Made by a program: the position numbers and the translations under genes. From assembly GCF_946478835.1 (NCBI RefSeq), contig NZ_CAMLDV010000002.1:1-64000 (forward strand): 64,000 nt of DNA. The letters run 5' to 3'. The notes beneath the pieces were generated by a model. It was not told the origin of the DNA. It made no database searches and saw nothing but the letters and a program-made list of their open reading frames with translations. This DNA is from an uncultured Bdellovibrio sp. (GTDB taxonomy: Bacteria; Bdellovibrionota; Bdellovibrionia; Bdellovibrionales; Bdellovibrionaceae). Within the stretch, counting starts at the first letter, position 1, and the number at the start of each line of letters is the position of its first letter. Below, in pieces: positions 60,565-64,000 of the stretch.

Positions 60565-61329
60565 TCACTCCTTGTTCTTTACACAGCGAAATCCAAGATT
60601 TCTGACTGTGTATTTCGCCTGCAGACTGCTACGAAAAGCATAGCGCATGAAGGCCGCATAATCGGCAGGATCCGCAGCGGAGGCGGCACCTCCGACACAA
60701 AATAAATTTCTATCTAAAGCGACGTCGGCCCGCGATTCGCCAGTCACCATGGAGGAATTAAAATCCTCCACCCATTCCCAAATAAGGCCATGCATGTCGT
60801 AAACACCGTCATTATTGGATGCACCAGATCTGACAGCAGGCAAAGGCCACTCGGCACTTTTTCCGTACCACTCTAAAATCACAGACTTCAGATCTTTTTT
60901 ATCTTTGTAAGGAACAAGTCCGACATATTCCCACTCATCAATACTCGCCAGACGTTTACCAAGGCTGTCGCAATAAGCACGAGCCGCATACCAACTGATG
61001 CGCACGACAGGGGACGAAGCTATTGAAGCTTCTCCAAAGTTGAGATCGTCTTGCCAGTATTCCAAATAATTATTGTCAGAGAATATTTTTTTTACCTTGC
61101 TTTTGCGCCACTCAGGATGAGTTTTCACGAATTCAAGATATTCCGCATTAGTGACAGGATTTCTATCAATGTAAAACGCGGAAACTTTATGAACAGTTTT
61201 ATCCAGAAGCGCCGGCATTCGAAACGAACCTGCAGGGATAAGGATCATGTCCGCTCCCCAGCCAGGCAAAGACATAAGCATCCCAAGAATCAGAATGACT
61301 TTGCATGCGGATTTCTTGAGATGCTTCAT
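60565..61329 (-). CDS. nirV: NirV-like formylglycine-generating-enzyme-fold protein
   Basis: 254 residues with signal peptide (cleavage near GWGA). SUMF1/FGE-sulfatase fold: MILIPAGSFRMP, KVSAFYIDRNPVTNAEYLEFV near 48, PVVRISWYAARAYCDSLGKRLASIDEWEYV near 108, GVYDMHGLIWEWVEDF near 175 and YTVRNLGFRCVK at the end. The FGE catalytic cysteines are not evident. Lies seven bases after nirK, the usual place of nirV, whose exact role is not settled. Confidence 0.85.
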   Translation of the reverse strand: MKHLKKSACKVILILGMLMSLPGWGADMILIPAGSFRMPALLDKTVHKVSAFYIDRNPVTNAEYLEFVKTHPEWRKSKVKKIFSDNNYLEYWQDDLNFGEASIASSPVVRISWYAARAYCDSLGKRLASIDEWEYVGLVPYKDKKDLKSVILEWYGKSAEWPLPAVRSGASNNDGVYDMHGLIWEWVEDFNSSMVTGESRADVALDRNLFCVGGAASAADPADYAAFMRYAFRSSLQAKYTVRNLGFRCVKNKE

Positions 61330-61336
61330 AACAGAC

Positions 61337-62755
61337 CTACTTTTTACCTGAAGCGCGAATTGCTTTCACTTCTTCAGGAGTTACTTTTTTCTTTGAGTTA
61401 CCCCAAGCGCTGTAAACATAGTTCAACACGTTAGCAGCTTCTTCATCAGAAAGAACTTGGGCAGGCATAATGGAGTTGTACTCTTTGCCATTTACAGTGA
61501 TTTTTCCCTCTAAACCATGCACGACCGCTGAGATGGCTTTGTCTTTATTGTTATTAAGGAAGTCCGACTTCGCAAGAGGAGGGAATGCTCCCGGCACACC
61601 TTGACCATTCGCTTGATGGCAGGCAAAGCAAGACGACTCGAAAATTCTTTTTCCGCGAGCAATACTTTCTTCGATATTCTTCGCTGGAATTAATTTTGGA
61701 GCACCATCACCCACTTCTTGGATCACACCACCCTCAGGAAGATAAATACCGTCTTCAGTTTTACCCGAGTAAACTTCCTTATCGGCGTCACCTTCCACTT
61801 TGATCATTCCTAAAGCACCTTTATTAAAGGCGCGGAAGATCGAGTGATCGACCAGAATGAAAGTCCCAGTAGTCTGCAACTTAAAGTCCACGATGGCAGA
61901 TCCGCCGGCAGGAATCAGAGTAGTTTGCACGTTTTCATTTACTAACTTTCCGCCTTCGACATAAACCTTATCAAAGATCTCCCCGATAACGTGGAATGAA
62001 GACACGAGGTTAGGACCGCCGTTTCCGACAAATAAGCGCACAGTCTCGCCAGTTTTTGCTTTCATCGCTTTGTCGCCAACCAGAGCGCCTACGTTTCCGT
62101 TAAAGACTACGTAGTCAGGTTTTTCTTCAACAGCTTTAGTCATACTAAACGGCTGAAGTCCCGCCGCTCCGTATTTTCCTTTAGTGTAGAACTCACTTTG
62201 CATGACATAAAATTCGCGATCCACCTTAGGCAAACCTTCTTTAGGTTCAACCAAAATCAAACCGTACATACCGTTAGCTATATGCATACCCACAGGTGCG
62301 GTCGCACAGTGATAAACATAGAGTCCCGGATTCAACGCCTTAAAGTTAAAAGTTGAGCTGTGGCCCGGAGCTGTGAAGGAACCTTCCGCTCCCCCGCCCT
62401 GTCCTGTAACAGCATGCAAGTCGATATTATGTGGCAACTTGCTGGAAGGATGATTGTGCAAATGGAACTGCACGTGGTCTCCCTCACGAATGCGGATGAA
62501 TTTACCTGGAACCTTTCCACCGAATGTCCAGAAAGTGTAATCCACTCCGTCAGCGAGACGCATTTTCACTTCTTTTGTTTCAAGATTCACAATGACTTTT
62601 GTTGGGTACTTACGAGTGATAGGTGGTGGAACTTCAGGCGCGTCAGTTAATACCGCCACTTCTTCACCTTTAATTTTTTCTTCGGCGTTTGCAACAACGG
62701 CTAATAGACATGCCGCCAAAACCGCAAGAGGCTTTTTAACAGTTGAGTATTTCAT
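61337..62755 (-). CDS. nirK: Copper nitrite reductase (AniA type) fused to cytochrome c
   Basis: Periplasmic reductase of nitrite to NO. 472 residues from the ATG at 62755 (AGGAG upstream), signal peptide ending VVANA. First cupredoxin domain: [20 protein letters not shown] with type 1 and type 2 copper His near 125-130, and [28 protein letters not shown] with His, Cys, His and Met ligands near 165-180. The short [10 protein letters not shown] loop is the class II (AniA-like) form. Second domain supplies His in [12 protein letters not shown] near 310. A C-terminal cytochrome c domain (~375-470) has CFACH and Met in [10 protein letters not shown]. The fused haem can pass electrons directly to type 1 copper. 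Confidence 0.95.
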   Translation of the reverse strand: MKYSTVKKPLAVLAACLLAVVANAEEKIKGEEVAVLTDAPEVPPPITRKYPTKVIVNLETKEVKMRLADGVDYTFWTFGGKVPGKFIRIREGDHVQFHLHNHPSSKLPHNIDLHAVTGQGGGAEGSFTAPGHSSTFNFKALNPGLYVYHCATAPVGMHIANGMYGLILVEPKEGLPKVDREFYVMQSEFYTKGKYGAAGLQPFSMTKAVEEKPDYVVFNGNVGALVGDKAMKAKTGETVRLFVGNGGPNLVSSFHVIGEIFDKVYVEGGKLVNENVQTTLIPAGGSAIVDFKLQTTGTFILVDHSIFRAFNKGALGMIKVEGDADKEVYSGKTEDGIYLPEGGVIQEVGDGAPKLIPAKNIEESIARGKRIFESSCFACHQANGQGVPGAFPPLAKSDFLNNNKDKAISAVVHGLEGKITVNGKEYNSIMPAQVLSDEEAANVLNYVYSAWGNSKKKVTPEEVKAIRASGKK

Positions 62756-62812
62756 CTTAGTCTCCTTGCTGATGACTCCATTTAATCCTATGAGGAGATT
62801 CGTGTCCATAAC

Positions 62813-62826
62813 ATGACGGTGGTCAA
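62813..62826 (-). promoter_or_regulatory. NNR-like box upstream of nirK
   Basis: On the minus strand TTGACCACCGTCAT, resembling TTGAC-N4-GTCAA with one mismatch, 57 bases before the nirK start. Confidence 0.6.
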
Positions 62827-62967
62827 CTTTGCGGTCTAGAAGAACATAAATCCATTCCGGGGGTGGAGAAGGCGGGCCTTTTTGGGTGAGTGTTTCAAAG
62901 TTAGACAGGACCAAATGCCTAAAAACAAATAAAAAGGGGGCTTACAAAGTCTCTTTTTTGCACTTTA

Positions 62968-63435
62968 ATGCCGTCGATGAAGACACGTATGCACAAGCTG
63001 ATGTTGGCGGTATTAATTCTATGCACTTTTTCTGTGACGACAGTCCATGCGCAGGGGCTTTGCCACATTCCCGTTAAGAACAGCCGCCTTGCCATGGATC
63101 AACGAGATGATCAGCGCATGAAATGTTTGAAGCACAAGAAAGGGCAAATCAACGTCACTCAGTGTTTGAATGTTGCAAAGTCTATGGAGTATTCAACCAA
63201 CGCTGAAGATGCACGCTTAGTTTGTCTGTACGATCTTCGCCCAACTTTGAAAGAGTGTTTTGCGATTTCAAAATCGATGGAGTATCCTGATTCAGGAGAT
63301 GAAGCTCGTTGGGAATGTCTTCGCCGTTTCAACAAAACGATCACTGTAAAACAGTGTAAAAAAATCGCAGACAGCATGAGCTATCCCGCCAACGCAGACC
63401 GAGCAATTCAGTATTGTTCTTCTGAGTTACAATAA
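62968..63435 (+). CDS. Small exported protein of C-x19-C repeats
   Basis: 155 residues (152 if it starts at the ATG at 62977; no clear ribosome site for either). Signal peptide LMLAVLILCTFSVTTVHA. The mature part is four repeats in which two cysteines are separated by 19-20 residues: CHIPV...RMKC, CLNVAKSMEYSTNAEDARLVC, CFAISKSMEYPDSGDEARWEC and CKKIADSMSYPANADRAIQYC. The consensus I/V-A-x-S-M-x-Y-P and the A-R-x-x-C end recur. The same repeat closes the protein at 1896. Unknown function; probably a disulfide-stapled helical repeat. Confidence 0.7.
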   Translation: MPSMKTRMHKLMLAVLILCTFSVTTVHAQGLCHIPVKNSRLAMDQRDDQRMKCLKHKKGQINVTQCLNVAKSMEYSTNAEDARLVCLYDLRPTLKECFAISKSMEYPDSGDEARWECLRRFNKTITVKQCKKIADSMSYPANADRAIQYCSSELQ

Positions 63436-63583
63436 TTTTTTCGGGGAATCTAATCTCACTCGCATTCTAGACTTTAGTGTCATTTATTACAAATTTGCAA
63501 AAAACCAGACTTGCCGTTGTAATGAATGGTCCCTATTCTGTCCTCATAGGACTCGTAAATCCTAGAAAGGGATACCTCTTATC

Positions 63584-64000
63584 ATGACTCAATCTATGGA
63601 AGAAAAAGCGAAGAAGACTAAGATTATTGTTAAAGCACCAACTCAGGAACGTTCTCGTCAAACAGTCGCAACCATCTTAGATGCCTGTTCTCGTTTGCTG
63701 ATTTCTGAAGGGTTCTATTCAATCACGACAGATAAAATTGCCAAAGAAGCCGGCGTGAGCATCGGTTCTCTTTATCAATTTTTCGGGAACAAAGAGTCTG
63801 TTGTTCAAGCTGTTGTTAAAAATATCATTGAAGAAGACAAGCGTTTGATCAGCGAAAAAATGCGCGCCATCTCTCCCCTTCCTCCGGAACAACGCGTGAA
63901 AGGCATGATCGAACTTGCCGTGGAAACAATCCGCCGCAATTCAGAACTTCGTGCCAAGCTAACGACGATCCAGTATTACGTAGCGGACGCTGCCTATATC
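63584..64000 (+). CDS. TetR-family regulator, cut by the window end
   Basis: First 139 residues. The HTH region reads TVATILDACSRLLISEGFYSITTDKIAKEAGVSIGSLYQFFGNKESVVQAVV near 28-80, the standard TetR N-terminus. The ligand domain begins with KRLISEKMRAISPLPPEQRVKGMIELAVETIRRN and runs off the window. An AAAGGGAT ribosome site precedes the ATG. Ligand and targets are unknown. Confidence 0.92.
   Translation, partial: MTQSMEEKAKKTKIIVKAPTQERSRQTVATILDACSRLLISEGFYSITTDKIAKEAGVSIGSLYQFFGNKESVVQAVVKNIIEEDKRLISEKMRAISPLPPEQRVKGMIELAVETIRRNSELRAKLTTIQYYVADAAYI

Noticed and set aside
60565..61329. Sulfatase-activating formylglycine enzyme
   Set aside because: The fold fits, but the catalytic Cys pattern is not seen, no sulfatase is nearby, and the position after nirK fits NirV.

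Overview
The window looks like chromosome from a Bdellovibrio-type bacterium (Bdellovibrionota). This is inferred from the TIGR02147/DUF4423 regulator, the many small exported proteins of unknown function, the cell-wall gene order and the moderate GC. No rRNA, tRNA, CRISPR array or transposase was seen. The first ~141 bases are much more GC-rich. They encode a piece of dihydroorotase that breaks off inside a gamma-glutamyltransferase gene, so the left edge is probably a chimeric join.

Bases ~142-5973 hold a truncated ggt, a large exported protein with a His/Cys pair of clan-CD (CHAT/caspase-like) type followed by C-x19-C repeats, and a delta-60-type beta-propeller lipoprotein. Bases 5970-30000 carry the division and cell-wall (dcw) genes on the minus strand, in the transcription order rsmH-ftsL-ftsI, murE-murF, mraY-murD, (lipoprotein)-ftsW-murG-murC. 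Unrelated blocks split the cluster. One holds recQ, a nucleotidyltransferase, an epimerase and an esterase. Another holds a CpxRA-like two-component system, a Spy/CpxP-like lipoprotein with six N-terminal histidines, a LysR/Tat-pirin pair, an EcsC protein and a CBS protein.

Bases 30100-43500 are mixed housekeeping and envelope genes. They include two phosphoribosyltransferases, a GDT1-type cation exporter under a yybP-ykoY (manganese) riboswitch with a visible terminator, a Tsx-like nucleoside channel with a HAD phosphatase, a second LysR/pirin module with DoxX, thyA-folA, PilZ and murB, and a TIGR02147 regulator divergent from an M14 carboxypeptidase across a palindrome-rich intergenic region.

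Bases 43500-62800 form an anaerobic and denitrification block. It has a Crp/Fnr regulator with the FNR-type E-x-x-S-R reading helix, nrdG-nrdD, nnrS, a TrhP-like U32 protein, pseudoazurin, a chemoreceptor with a NIT-like (nitrate/nitrite) sensor, norEF, ctaA, norD-norQ-norB-norC (NorC has two haem sites), a second Crp/Fnr regulator, a hemerythrin-like protein, DUF2249, Sco, nirV and an AniA-type nirK fused to cytochrome c. FNR/NNR-like boxes with the pattern (T/A)TGA(T/C)-N4-(A/G)TCA(A/T) precede nnrS, pseudoazurin, the chemoreceptor operon, norE, norC, the second fnr, the DUF2249 gene and nirK. Together these suggest one regulon for nitrite to NO to N2O respiration. No nosZ or nitrate reductase is in view. 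The window ends with a small C-x19-C repeat protein and a truncated TetR regulator.

The least described items are the C-x19-C repeat family (one copy fused to the His/Cys domain), a 45-residue membrane protein coupled to the NIT chemoreceptor, the hairpin covering the DUF2249 ribosome binding site, and the His-rich envelope-stress module.
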